From: Nitrososphaeria archaeon
GTDB taxonomy: Archaea > Thermoproteota > Nitrososphaeria > Conexivisphaerales > DTJL01
Direction of reading: 5' to 3'
DNA length: 64,000 nucleotides
Assembly: GCA_029775965.1 (NCBI GenBank)
Contig: JARVJU010000006.1
Location: forward strand, 1-64,000
The translations under genes and the position numbers were made by a program. The notes under the pieces are model-generated. The model made no database searches and was not told where the DNA came from. It saw only the letters and a program-made list of their open reading frames with translations. Every line of letters begins with the position of its first letter. The stretch's first letter is position 1. This document shows positions 29,809 through 39,334 of the stretch, piece by piece.

Positions 29809-30956
29809 TGTTGATTGCAATGTGGTTCTTCAGGTCTCCAGAAATAGTCTTTGGTGAAGATTCTCTATCTTATCTTTCCACTCTTGATTTGAAAAGGGTT
29901 GTTATAGTGACTGACAGATATCTCAAGGAGAGTAAAGTCATATCTATGGTGAAGAATAGTCTTCCAGCATCTGCGCAGATAGTTGTTGTAGGGGATGTTC
30001 CTGCAGAACCAAGCTTTGATGATATGCTTCCTTCATTAGAGAATGTGAGAAACTTTTCTCCAGATTGGTTTATAGCAGTGGGAGGAGGCTCTTCTATAGA
30101 TACTGCTAAGATACTTTTCGCACTTTATGAAAGGCCTGACCTTTCTGTGTATGATATCACGCCCATTGTCAAATTAAACCTGAGAAAGAAGAGCAGATTG
30201 ATAGCAATACCTACAACCAGTGGAACTGGCTCCGAGTGCTCATGGGCAGCTGTAGTTTCTGAGCGAGGAGAAAAGAGGAAGAATGAACTTGCATCAAAAG
30301 AGATTCTGCCTGATATAGCCATTTTAGACCCGAAGATGGTGATTGATCTGCCAGAGGAGCAGACAAGGAATACAGCAACAGATGCTATTGTTCATGCTAT
30401 AGAGTCATATGTCAGCTCCTGGAGAAATCCATATTCAGATGCTCTAGCTGAAAAGGCGATCGAATTGATAACAGGCAACCTGCCTTCAGTTCTTATTAAA
30501 GCTGACAACATTAAGGCAAGAGAGCAGGTGCATATAGGGGCATCAATGGCTGGACTATCATTTTCTAACTCTCAAATAGGTCTGGCTCATGCTCTAGGCC
30601 ATGCTTTCGGAGCATTATTCAAGATCCCGCATGGTAAATCTGTAGGCATCTTTCTGCCAAGCGTTGTCAGATTCAATTATCCATACTGCAGCGATAGGTA
30701 CGATAGGCTTAATGCAATCTTTCCTGAAGATATAAGAGAAAAGAAACTTGACCTGACTCTGGAGAATTTTTTGAACAAGATAGGACAGCCTTTAAAAATA
30801 CATCAAATGGGAATAGATGAGAAGAATTATAGCAACCAAGTTGAAACTATTGTAGAACTTGCAAGCGAGTCTACAGGAATAACAACAAATCCGAGAGATG
30901 CAAACAGAGAAGATATAAGGAACATAGCTATGAGTGTGGTGAACTTATCAAAATGA
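29808..30956 (+). CDS. Iron-containing alcohol dehydrogenase
   Basis: AVGGGSSIDTAK, PTTSGTGSECSWAAV, GLAHALGHAFGALFKIPHGKSVGIFLP. Confidence 0.92.
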   Translation: MLIAMWFFRSPEIVFGEDSLSYLSTLDLKRVVIVTDRYLKESKVISMVKNSLPASAQIVVVGDVPAEPSFDDMLPSLENVRNFSPDWFIAVGGGSSIDTAKILFALYERPDLSVYDITPIVKLNLRKKSRLIAIPTTSGTGSECSWAAVVSERGEKRKNELASKEILPDIAILDPKMVIDLPEEQTRNTATDAIVHAIESYVSSWRNPYSDALAEKAIELITGNLPSVLIKADNIKAREQVHIGASMAGLSFSNSQIGLAHALGHAFGALFKIPHGKSVGIFLPSVVRFNYPYCSDRYDRLNAIFPEDIREKKLDLTLENFLNKIGQPLKIHQMGIDEKNYSNQVETIVELASESTGITTNPRDANREDIRNIAMSVVNLSK

Positions 30957-32440
30957 AGAGATATGGTAATTTTATAGACGGAGTTATGGACTTCGACGGA
31001 GAAGAAGAGGTACTTTATAGTCCTGCAGATGGCAGGCAGATAGCAGTTATAACAAAGGCAAACTATGAGAAAGCCAAGGAAGCTATAGATTCTGCCGAGC
31101 ATACCTTCAAAAATGTCTGGTCAAGTATATCATTGCAGAGAAGAAGACAACTTTTGCTCAGACTATCAGAAATCGTTCAGGAAAGGTCTGATGAATACGC
31201 ATTACTCGAATCTCTGAACACTGGTAAGACACTACGACAAAGTATGTTCATGGACATACCCCTAGGTATAGAGCATATATCCTATTTTGCTGAGAAGGCT
31301 GAGTTCAGAGATAGCAGAGAGATCGAGCATCCGGAATATCCCGGTACAAAAGGCATAGTACAGTATCTGCCTCTTGGTGTTGTTGCAGCTATAGCTCCAT
31401 GGAATGTGCCATTTCTCATGGCTGTCTGGAAGATTGCTCCTGCCCTTCTTGCTGGTAATACTGTTGTGCTGAAGCCTTCTCACTATACCCCTTTAACAGC
31501 GCTTGAGCTTGCAGAAGATGCCAAAAAAGCAGGCTTCCCCGATGGAGTGCTAAATGTAGTAGTTGGCGATGGAAGTACTGTCGGAAATGCTCTGATAGAA
31601 AGTGAGAAGGTAAATCATGTCAGCTTCACAGGCTCCACAAGGACAGGAAAGGAGGTGATGATGAAGTCATCATCCAGTTTTAAGAAGATAACACTTGAGT
31701 TGGGAGGCAAGTCTCCGAATATAGTGTTTGACGATGCTGATCTGAATAGAGCGGCAAAAGGAATACTGTTCGGGATATACCTTAACTCAGGCCAGCTGTG
31801 TGAGTCTGGAAGCAGACTTCTCGTCCAGTCTGACATCAAGAATAAACTGATGGAAAAGATAAGATACTATATGGCAAGGATGAGGGCAGGCAATCCTACA
31901 GATATGGAGACTGATATAAGCGCTATTACAACTCAGGAGCAGAGGAATAAGATAATAGAGATAGTAGAAAGAAGTAAAGACAAGGGGGCAGATGTTCTTT
32001 ATTCAAAAGAGATATCCGGCAAGGTGCCTGAGAAAGGGATATTTTACCCTCCAACATTACTTGATAATGTTTCTAGCGATATGGATGCAGCAAGGGAGGA
32101 GATCTTTGGGCCGGTTCTGGCTGTTATGGAATTCAAAGACGAAGATGAGGCAGTTAGGATAGCTAATGATACAGACTATGGGCTTGCAGCTGGAGTATGG
32201 TCTAAAGATATTGAGAAAGCAAATAGAGTAGCTAATAGAATTCTGGCCGGGACAATATGGATAAACGAGTATCACCTTCTGTCTGCTGCTGCACCAAGAG
32301 GGGGATTCAAGAAGAGCGGAATAGGAAGAGAGCTTGGGTTGGAAGGTATACTTGAGATGACGCAAACTAGACACATCTTCATAAATGAATCTGGCACTGA
32401 CCTCAGTGATGTAGCATACGCCCTCGTTGTAAATGAATGA
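30953..32440 (+). CDS. Aldehyde dehydrogenase
   Basis: PWNVPFLMAVWKIAPALLAGNTVVLKPS, FTGSTRTGKEVM, LELGGKSPNIVFDDADL, GQLCESGSRLLV (Cys-containing). Confidence 0.93.
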   Translation: MKRYGNFIDGVMDFDGEEEVLYSPADGRQIAVITKANYEKAKEAIDSAEHTFKNVWSSISLQRRRQLLLRLSEIVQERSDEYALLESLNTGKTLRQSMFMDIPLGIEHISYFAEKAEFRDSREIEHPEYPGTKGIVQYLPLGVVAAIAPWNVPFLMAVWKIAPALLAGNTVVLKPSHYTPLTALELAEDAKKAGFPDGVLNVVVGDGSTVGNALIESEKVNHVSFTGSTRTGKEVMMKSSSSFKKITLELGGKSPNIVFDDADLNRAAKGILFGIYLNSGQLCESGSRLLVQSDIKNKLMEKIRYYMARMRAGNPTDMETDISAITTQEQRNKIIEIVERSKDKGADVLYSKEISGKVPEKGIFYPPTLLDNVSSDMDAAREEIFGPVLAVMEFKDEDEAVRIANDTDYGLAAGVWSKDIEKANRVANRILAGTIWINEYHLLSAAAPRGGFKKSGIGRELGLEGILEMTQTRHIFINESGTDLSDVAYALVVNE

Positions 32441-32477
32441 TAGAATACTTCATTAATACAATGATTCTATCGTAGGC

Positions 32478-33050
32478 ATGCACTGGCACGACGATGCTAT
32501 TTCAAGGCTCATCTCTGATGAGAGGAAGAAATGGCAGAACCCTGAAAGGATAATAAATGAAATAGGTTTGGAAGAAGATTACGTTGTATGCGATCTAGCC
32601 TGTGGTCCTGGGTTCTTCACTCTAGAGTTCGCCAGCAGGCTAGGGAATAAAGGAAAGGTATATGCTGTAGATGCAAGCGCAAAAATGCTTGATCACCTCC
32701 GAAAAGAAATTGCATCAAGGAATATTACTGCAAGCATTATTATCATCAACTCTGATGTTCTGAAGACAGAAATACCTTCAGTTGCTGCTGACCTTGTCTT
32801 TTTTGCAAATGTACTGCATGATATTGATGATAAGAAAGGATTCCTAAGGGAGGTGAAGAGAATATGCAAGAAGAAAGCAAAGGTGGTAGATATTGATTGG
32901 CATAAAGATAGCATGGGGTTCGGTCCACCGTACGGTATAAGATTGAGTGAAGAAGAGGCACTTAAGATGATATCTGACTCTGGATTCAAGTTTGTAAGAA
33001 GAATGTATGGAGGCGACTTTCATTATGGACTCCTTTTTTCAAACTCTTAA
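32478..33050 (+). CDS. Class I SAM-dependent methyltransferase
   Basis: VVCDLACGPGFFTLEFASRLGNKGKVYAVDAS. Confidence 0.88.
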   Translation: MHWHDDAISRLISDERKKWQNPERIINEIGLEEDYVVCDLACGPGFFTLEFASRLGNKGKVYAVDASAKMLDHLRKEIASRNITASIIIINSDVLKTEIPSVAADLVFFANVLHDIDDKKGFLREVKRICKKKAKVVDIDWHKDSMGFGPPYGIRLSEEEALKMISDSGFKFVRRMYGGDFHYGLLFSNS

Positions 33051-33089
33051 TCACTAACAACTGCAATTTTTCTTCTCTGAGTGCAATAT

Positions 33090-34649
33090 TCAACCTGGAA
33101 CTTCTTTGGGCTGAAGTCCTAAGACTAAATTTACGTTTCTTCCAAAAGAGTTGATAAAGTTTCTTTCTCCGTACTTATCTACGAACAGCTTTACAAGCTT
33201 CCTGACCTGCTTCCTATCATCAACCCTATAGACCATTGCGCTGTATCTTCTGCCTAAAACATCAAACGACACAGATTTCTGCTCTAGTATTGATTCCTGC
33301 TTCGGGATTATAAAATATTCTCCATTCTTATAAATAAACCAGAACGGTCTGTCTTCTACCCTTATTTCAGCTATCTCCCTACTAGTCTTTTCATCTATAG
33401 TACTGTGATGCACCTTTTGTAGCATTTCTTTCTTCTTTCCTATATTGTGTATCATAAACAGAAACCACGCCATAGAGATGAGAATCAGAGGACCCGATAA
33501 AGCCTCCCAGCTAGGAAGAGGTGCATTTACAAGGCTAAATGCATCACCGACAGCCCTTATGACAAGCCCTGCGTTCAGTATTAGCACAGGATAGTATGAT
33601 AGGCCTGTAGTAGGACCTCTTCTTCCAAGTAATCCGGGTAAAAGCATCGGGGCAAAACATAATATGGTTGAGCCTATGAAACCTATTGCAACGGAATGTA
33701 TAGATAAATCCCTGAAGATGAATATCGATGAGTCTGTAATCTCATATATAATACCTATTACAAGACCGACAAGAAGCCAGAAGAATGCTAACAGCATACT
33801 GAGATCATTATACTTCATTATTTTATAGTGCATCTGGGTCATCGACGGTCTGTACATAAGAGGATGAGCAAGCTCGAATATTCTCAGCGATATTATAGCC
33901 ATAACAGCTGCAAGAAGAAAGAGGAGAGTTCCCAAGAGCTGAAGTATATTATCAGATAAGAGCAAAGATAAAAACGAGATCGCCACAGCCGATGCCTGAA
34001 ACAGAGATGTCATTTTTGTAAAGGTTATCCTGTAATCGCATTGCCTGAAACTTACTGACCTTATCTCTACTGCATATATCATGGAGCCAGCAAAGCCTAA
34101 CAGGGAAAGTTCAAGGGAGCCAGGGGAGAATAAATCTGTATGAAGATAAGATGCTGAGCTCAGAATCAAAGACGAAAAGAAGGCTGAAACAGCAGCTGTC
34201 ATTATTAAAGGGTCTGTTTCAGGGAAGACACCCTTCTTGATCAGAGTGACTTTGATTATCTGCACCATAAAAATAAGGGTAGCTAGTGAAAAAAGAATGG
34301 AAAAGATAAGAAAATACTTGTACAAGTAGTCGGACACAATAAAGCCTATATTCGCAACAGTCAGAAGTGCATAATTCAGGTATGCCATCCTAATAGAAGA
34401 GATTGTGGATGCCTTGAACCTTGGGACTAGTATGTATGCAACGCCCATTATGAATTCAAATATAAAGCCATATATCTGTGCAGATGGATGAACGTGAAGG
34501 TCTACAGGGGTTAATTTAACAGAAATACCTGATATACTTGCAAGTAAAGCAGAGCCTACAGCAGTTCCAAAAAAAGCAATCACAGAGCCGGTAGCTATAA
34601 AAAGAAGTGTAAGAAGGCGAAGAGGATTCCTCTTCGATTCTGATACCAT
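33090..34649 (-). CDS. Polytopic membrane protein, NnrS/heme-copper-oxidase-I-like, with soluble C-terminal domain
   Basis: DLHVHPSAQIYGFIFEFIMGVAYILVPRF and RDLSIHSVAIGFIGSTILCFAPMLLPGLLGRRGP histidine-bearing TM motifs. Confidence 0.6.
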   Translation of the reverse strand: MVSESKRNPLRLLTLLFIATGSVIAFFGTAVGSALLASISGISVKLTPVDLHVHPSAQIYGFIFEFIMGVAYILVPRFKASTISSIRMAYLNYALLTVANIGFIVSDYLYKYFLIFSILFSLATLIFMVQIIKVTLIKKGVFPETDPLIMTAAVSAFFSSLILSSASYLHTDLFSPGSLELSLLGFAGSMIYAVEIRSVSFRQCDYRITFTKMTSLFQASAVAISFLSLLLSDNILQLLGTLLFLLAAVMAIISLRIFELAHPLMYRPSMTQMHYKIMKYNDLSMLLAFFWLLVGLVIGIIYEITDSSIFIFRDLSIHSVAIGFIGSTILCFAPMLLPGLLGRRGPTTGLSYYPVLILNAGLVIRAVGDAFSLVNAPLPSWEALSGPLILISMAWFLFMIHNIGKKKEMLQKVHHSTIDEKTSREIAEIRVEDRPFWFIYKNGEYFIIPKQESILEQKSVSFDVLGRRYSAMVYRVDDRKQVRKLVKLFVDKYGERNFINSFGRNVNLVLGLQPKEVPG

Positions 34650-34704
34650 AAAGTCCCTTCTTCACTATCCTTTTTAAAAAATCTTTCAATCAAAATTTGT
34701 TGCG

Positions 34705-35154
34705 TCAAATTGAGTTGCTATCTTTCTTTATCAGTCTTCCAGCTAGCAATGCAGTTGGATAAAGTATCTCCTCCTCCATAGCAGCGTGATGGAGAAGATC
34801 ATGCAACAAAGATACTGCCTTCTTTGCAGATTTATCTTCTATCATTCTGTTAGCTAAATCCCTGATCCTAGAATGCTCAGATAGCATCTTTTCATACGTT
34901 CCTTTTAACTTTGTAAACGCATCTACAAGCTGTGATTCTTGCTGTGGAAAGGTTTCTTCTGCCAGGTCCTTTACTGCTCCAAGCAGAGGCATCACAGTCT
35001 CCTCTTCTGCCTGAAAATGTGCTTCCAGTATATGCATCATGTCTCTGAATAGCCTTCCTGCATCTCCCTGTAGTTTAATACTTCGAAGATTATGCATGAG
35101 CTCTTCGTGCTCTTCTTTAAGCGCCTTCAGTTCTGACATGGAACAAATCAGCAT
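34705..35154 (-). CDS. Hemerythrin HHE domain protein
   Basis: LKEEHEELMHNL, ILEAHFQAEEETVMPLL, LLHHAAMEEEILYPTA. Confidence 0.82.
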   Translation of the reverse strand: MLICSMSELKALKEEHEELMHNLRSIKLQGDAGRLFRDMMHILEAHFQAEEETVMPLLGAVKDLAEETFPQQESQLVDAFTKLKGTYEKMLSEHSRIRDLANRMIEDKSAKKAVSLLHDLLHHAAMEEEILYPTALLAGRLIKKDSNSI

Positions 35155-35202
35155 AAGGACTCATATAGATTTTATCGCTAACAGTTAATGCTCTGAACAA
35201 AC

Positions 35203-36360
35203 TTACGCCCTTGCTGAGAAAAGTAGAGACCTCAGGAAGATTACAATTGCAACAAGTATAAACCATCCTGAAACCCCAGATGCGAAAGAGATGATATTCT
35301 GAATAGATTGTGATAGAGATATGTCACCGAATACTCTTATCAGGTTTGAAAGTGTCAGAAGTATCAAAGGTAGCAAAGTAACTTTTGACTGATCCACCTT
35401 CCTGCCTGTTACGGAGGGAAGTATTACAGGTCCATGCGCAAGAAGCATGGTCCCTATGTAGCCTACAGTAAAGGAATGTATCAGAGCATCGTACATGAAT
35501 CCTGGAAAGCCTGATGCATACATCAGGCCGAAGACACAACCAGCAATTAGCCAGAGGTATGCAACTGTTACATGTCTTCCAACGTACCTCTGCAGAGGTA
35601 GAGCTGACTTTGAAGCTCGTATGAAATTCCTCTGCTCTGAATATATCAATACAAATGAAATAAACATCAAGACAGAAAAGACTAGGTACAGCGCCAAGTG
35701 CTCTGTTGTATATATGGCTGAAACCAGTGTTAAAGCTGTTACAAAGCCGCAAAGTATGAAGACGGATCTGTATGCTGATAATGAATACTTCTTCGAAACA
35801 AATCTTGTCAGCTCCACTCTTTCACCAAAGATGAATATGATGGGAAAAAGAAGTAGAAGTAGAACCTCAGCTATGCCTGAAATATACATAGAATCAATCC
35901 AAAGTATTGCAAAGCCAAGGATAGGTAAGATGGACAAGATCATAAAGTAAAATGGAAGCTTTGTATCTGTCTTTATAGAGAGAGCATACAATAATAGTAT
36001 AAAAAGAAGAAGAGCAAATACAATTAGCACTCCTCCAAGAGTATTCAGTAATCTTATATCAGTTAAGAAAGAAACGATCTGAAGTACAAGCCCAAAGATA
36101 GTAAGAGGAACCATCAGGTCTGCTGATAAATTATAGATTCTACTCAGGTTGAGTATCTTTGAACCAACCATCCTCTCTGTCATGATTATGGGGACAAGAA
36201 ATCCGAACACCATTATGTTAGGGTGCAACGGATACAGAACAGCTAGGAAGGATGGATATGCATCGATAGAATGTATGTTCATGAGTCTGAATATGCCAAG
36301 TATCAAAGCAAGAATCATGAATACAAGAGAGGCTGCCAGCTGAAGTCTTGCCCTATTCAT
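35203..36360 (-). CDS. NnrS-like polytopic membrane protein
   Basis: LYPLHPNIMVFGFLVPIIMTERMVGS and DALIHSFTVGYIGTMLLAHGPVILPSVTGRKV. Confidence 0.6.
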   Translation of the reverse strand: MNRARLQLAASLVFMILALILGIFRLMNIHSIDAYPSFLAVLYPLHPNIMVFGFLVPIIMTERMVGSKILNLSRIYNLSADLMVPLTIFGLVLQIVSFLTDIRLLNTLGGVLIVFALLLFILLLYALSIKTDTKLPFYFMILSILPILGFAILWIDSMYISGIAEVLLLLLFPIIFIFGERVELTRFVSKKYSLSAYRSVFILCGFVTALTLVSAIYTTEHLALYLVFSVLMFISFVLIYSEQRNFIRASKSALPLQRYVGRHVTVAYLWLIAGCVFGLMYASGFPGFMYDALIHSFTVGYIGTMLLAHGPVILPSVTGRKVDQSKVTLLPLILLTLSNLIRVFGDISLSQSIQNIISFASGVSGWFILVAIVIFLRSLLFSARA

Positions 36361-36454
36361 CGAGTTTCACCTTAGCATAAATGGATTACAGTCATCTATG
36401 ACTAAATTGCATCATACTACATGCTCGAATGCCTAGCCTATAAAGCACCTCACT

Positions 36455-36775
36455 TCATATTCCAAGCATCTTATGCGCTTCTTCGCTCATCATTTCTGGC
36501 GTCCATGGCGGGTCAAAGACAAGGTCAACATCTACCTTGGTTATGCCAGGTACGGACAGACAGGCGTTCCTGACTTCATCTAACAGCCATGGTCCGACAG
36601 GACATCCAGGAGATGTTACAGTCATCTTAACCTTAACTTCTCCTTTTTCGTTTATGTTTAACTCGTATATCAGACCAAGGTCTACTATGTTAAAAGGGAT
36701 CTCTGGATCATAGACTACCTTGAGTGCTTCAAGTACTCTTTCCGCCATCTCTCTGCTGGGGGAAACAGAAATCAA
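36455..36775 (-). CDS. MIP18/DUF59 family Fe-S assembly protein (SufT/PaaD-like)
   Basis: VYDPEIPFNIVDLGLIYELNI...MTVTSPGCPVGPWLLDEVRNA. Confidence 0.88.
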   Translation of the reverse strand: MISVSPSREMAERVLEALKVVYDPEIPFNIVDLGLIYELNINEKGEVKVKMTVTSPGCPVGPWLLDEVRNACLSVPGITKVDVDLVFDPPWTPEMMSEEAHKMLGI

Positions 36776-36789
36776 AGATTGGTCAGCCT

Positions 36790-37413
36790 TTATTCAAACT
36801 TCCCTTCTCTAAGCTTTTTTGCAACTTCCTCATGGTCGGTATCAGAAGGAGGGGGAGCAACAAGGTGCAAAGCCTCAAGATCCGTTTCTGCAATCAAACC
36901 TCTTTTTGCATTTGCAGGAACTACTACAAGACTGCCTGGGAAGACCTTGCTCCTTACTTCTCCAGCAACAACCTCCCCTCTACCCTTTGTAACTAGAAGG
37001 ATGAGGTCATTATGTGGTGTATGAACTGGTATGAATTGTCCTGCCTTGAGGAAGACAAGGAGCACCCTATAGGAATCCCTAGAGAACACAGGAACTGGCG
37101 TGAACTGATGATCATCAAATCGCCTAACCCTGTCGAATGATGTTAGTACTACACTATCTTTTTCCTGCAGTGATGCTTCCTTTCTCTTGCCGAAGATAGC
37201 AACCCACTTTCCTGGCTCTACCTCAGATGCAGTATAAGATGAGGGATCAAAATCATCTGTTTCGTGCTGCATAAAGTATAGAAGGTGCAGAGGTTCATGA
37301 TCATTAATTACAATCAATCTATTTCCTGGTTCGAGCTTGTTGAATCTTTCCATAATTAGAGAGTGTCTCTGAAATGGTGGTATGCCCCTCACATCTATAG
37401 TCTCCTCTGTCAT
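36790..37413 (-). CDS. DUF2249 plus cupin protein (listed ORF start 37842 is over-extended)
   Basis: ATG at 37411-37413 gives MTEETIDVRGIPPFQRHSLIMERFNKLEPGNRLIVINDHEPLHLLYFM; C-terminal cupin FIPVHTPHNDLILLVTKGRGEVVAGEV. Upstream extension overlaps the + strand HTH_10 gene antisense. Confidence 0.75.
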   Translation of the reverse strand: MTEETIDVRGIPPFQRHSLIMERFNKLEPGNRLIVINDHEPLHLLYFMQHETDDFDPSSYTASEVEPGKWVAIFGKRKEASLQEKDSVVLTSFDRVRRFDDHQFTPVPVFSRDSYRVLLVFLKAGQFIPVHTPHNDLILLVTKGRGEVVAGEVRSKVFPGSLVVVPANAKRGLIAETDLEALHLVAPPPSDTDHEEVAKKLREGKFE

Positions 37414-37513
37414 GCAGGGTATGATGAAGAAAGGATTGAATAGACTTTTATCCGAACATATTAGGGATTCGTAGCAAACAAGATAAGAGGCTACAAAGTA
37501 TGCACTAAAGAAG

Positions 37514-38142
37514 TTGCTCGAAGTAAAGTTCGAAGTAGAAGGCCTGGGTGACTGGGTGGATAATATAACTTCAGAAGATGCAAGGCTCTCCATAGTGGAA
37601 GTCAAAGCGAACAGAAAGTCTGTCAGTGACCTGATAGAAGTTTCCTCAGAGAAAATAAACCCTGAAGAATTAGTGAGGCATCTAAGAGAAGCTAAAGATG
37701 TAAGAGTTAACGAGTTTGAAAGAGTGAACAGAAACACAATGATAGGGACTATAAGTTCACAAAGCTGCCCTGTATGCTCTGTCTTTTCAGGGCTTGACTG
37801 CTTTCTTATATCTGCATGGAGTAACGGGGAAAAAAGATGCAATGGCGTTTGTTTGCTAGAAATGGAGAACAGCTAAAGAAACTTTATAGAAGGCTCGACT
37901 CTAATGGTGTAAAATATACAATACTCAGCGTAACAAGAAAGTTCAGAATGAAGGAAATAACAAGCAGACAAGAAGAGATACTAAGAATAGCACTAGACCT
38001 GGGTTATTTTGAGTCTCCAAGAAGAATAAACCTCAGAAGCCTTTCTGGCAGACTTGGTATAGCTCCAGGAACACTGTCCGAGATAATTCGCAGAGCTCAG
38101 AAGAATATACTGACGAACTATTTCACGTACAAGAAAAGCTGA
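37514..38142 (+). pseudogene. HTH_10 (bacterio-opsin activator-like) regulator split by a -1 frameshift at an A6 run near 37830-37835
   Basis: Frame 1 (37514-37876) carries the N-terminal domain with CPVC; frame 2 (37837-38142) carries LTS-like RQEEILRIALDLGYFESPRRINLRSLSGRLGIAPGTLSEIIRRAQ HTH_10. Joining at GGGGAAAAAAG gives a continuous protein like 48217-48867. Confidence 0.75.
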
Positions 38143-38177
38143 ATATATGCTCTTTTATCATGCTCCAGTGATATACG

Positions 38178-38810
38178 ATGAGCAAACTTGCAGTAGCTAT
38201 ACTAGCTGGTGGTAAGAGTTCAAGAATGGGGATGGATAAAGCATTTCTTAAGATAAAAGATTCTTATTTTATACAGATTATAGCAAAAGAACTTACAAGC
38301 ATCGCAGGCAGCATGGTAGCTGTAATCGGTGAAAAGAGTCCTGAGATCTTTACTGAGGTACTTGAAAAGAATATAATTGCAATAAAAGACAACTACAAAC
38401 TTGCAAACCCAATGGGGGGTATGATGACTGCATTTGATTACTTTGATAAGAAAGAAGATTACGTAGCTATAGTTGCTTGTGACCTGCCTCTTGTGAAAAA
38501 GGAGCTCATACTTAGATTGCATGACATAGCTGTAGGGCATGATGCTGCTGTTCCAGTCTGGGATAATGGAGATCTGGAGCCTCTTTGCGCTGTATACTCT
38601 GTAAAAAAAGGACTTGAATCAGGGAAGAAAATGCTACAAAGCGGGATAATAGGTTGCAGAAACTTGGTCAAGGCTATGAATGATGTCAGGTATGTAGCAG
38701 CTGAAGAACTAAAAGATGTTGATAAAGAGCTATCTTCATTCAGAAATATAAACACAAAAAAAGATTATGAACAACTTGTTGCAAAGATTCAGAAGAGTCC
38801 AAAACTATAA
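38178..38810 (+). CDS. mobA: Molybdenum cofactor guanylyltransferase
   Basis: AILAGGKSSRMGMDKAFLKI, VACDLPLV, PVWDNGDLEPLCAVY. Confidence 0.9.
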   Translation: MSKLAVAILAGGKSSRMGMDKAFLKIKDSYFIQIIAKELTSIAGSMVAVIGEKSPEIFTEVLEKNIIAIKDNYKLANPMGGMMTAFDYFDKKEDYVAIVACDLPLVKKELILRLHDIAVGHDAAVPVWDNGDLEPLCAVYSVKKGLESGKKMLQSGIIGCRNLVKAMNDVRYVAAEELKDVDKELSSFRNINTKKDYEQLVAKIQKSPKL

Positions 38811-38821
38811 TTGCTAAGAGT

Positions 38822-39331
38822 TTATCTTTCTGAAATAACTTTAGCTATTCTGTCGATCTGGCTATAAAGGCTTAAAACAGGTATGCCATGATATTCCTTA
38901 ACACCAGAGGATGCGTATCTACCTGTTATTACAGATGCATCCCTATGCAGATTTAAGAGTTCTTCTAATTCTTTCTCATCCTTCGCGCATACTACAGTTA
39001 CCACACCACTTTTCATAGTAAATTCACTGTAGAAACCCTCGACAAGAAGATAGTCCAGCTTTTTCTTTTTGAAGTAAAGCATTATCTGCTCGAGACTGTT
39101 TTTAGAAGCTCTTTCATGGATCAGGATTATATCCCTTGAAAAAAGTGCAACAGGGTTTGCTCCTGATTGCAGATGCAGCCAAGAGTCTTTTCTTGGCATC
39201 TCTATGTCTCCTTTTCCTGCTCTTTTAATGCTGCCTACCTTCTTTCCATGAGCAATAAGATACCTTGCCAAAGAAGTAAGAGCAGTTGTCTTTCCGCTTT
39301 GTTTAAATCCAGCAAATAGAATTATCTTCAA
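38822..39331 (-). CDS. mobB: Molybdopterin-guanine dinucleotide biosynthesis protein MobB
   Basis: FAGFKQSGKTTALTSLARYL and DYLLVEGFYSEF. Confidence 0.88.
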   Translation of the reverse strand: MKIILFAGFKQSGKTTALTSLARYLIAHGKKVGSIKRAGKGDIEMPRKDSWLHLQSGANPVALFSRDIILIHERASKNSLEQIMLYFKKKKLDYLLVEGFYSEFTMKSGVVTVVCAKDEKELEELLNLHRDASVITGRYASSGVKEYHGIPVLSLYSQIDRIAKVISER

Positions 39332-39334
39332 CCG

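Noticed and set aside
37830-37836. Classical A-AAA-AAG slippery heptamer
   Set aside because: The heptamer string is present, but the zero-frame codons are GAA AAA AGA, so the phase is wrong for the standard tandem-slippage model.
36790-37842. 350-aa cupin ORF as listed
   Set aside because: The first ~140 codons run antisense through the HTH_10 gene and look non-coding; the DUF2249 start at 37411-37413 (ATG) is much better.
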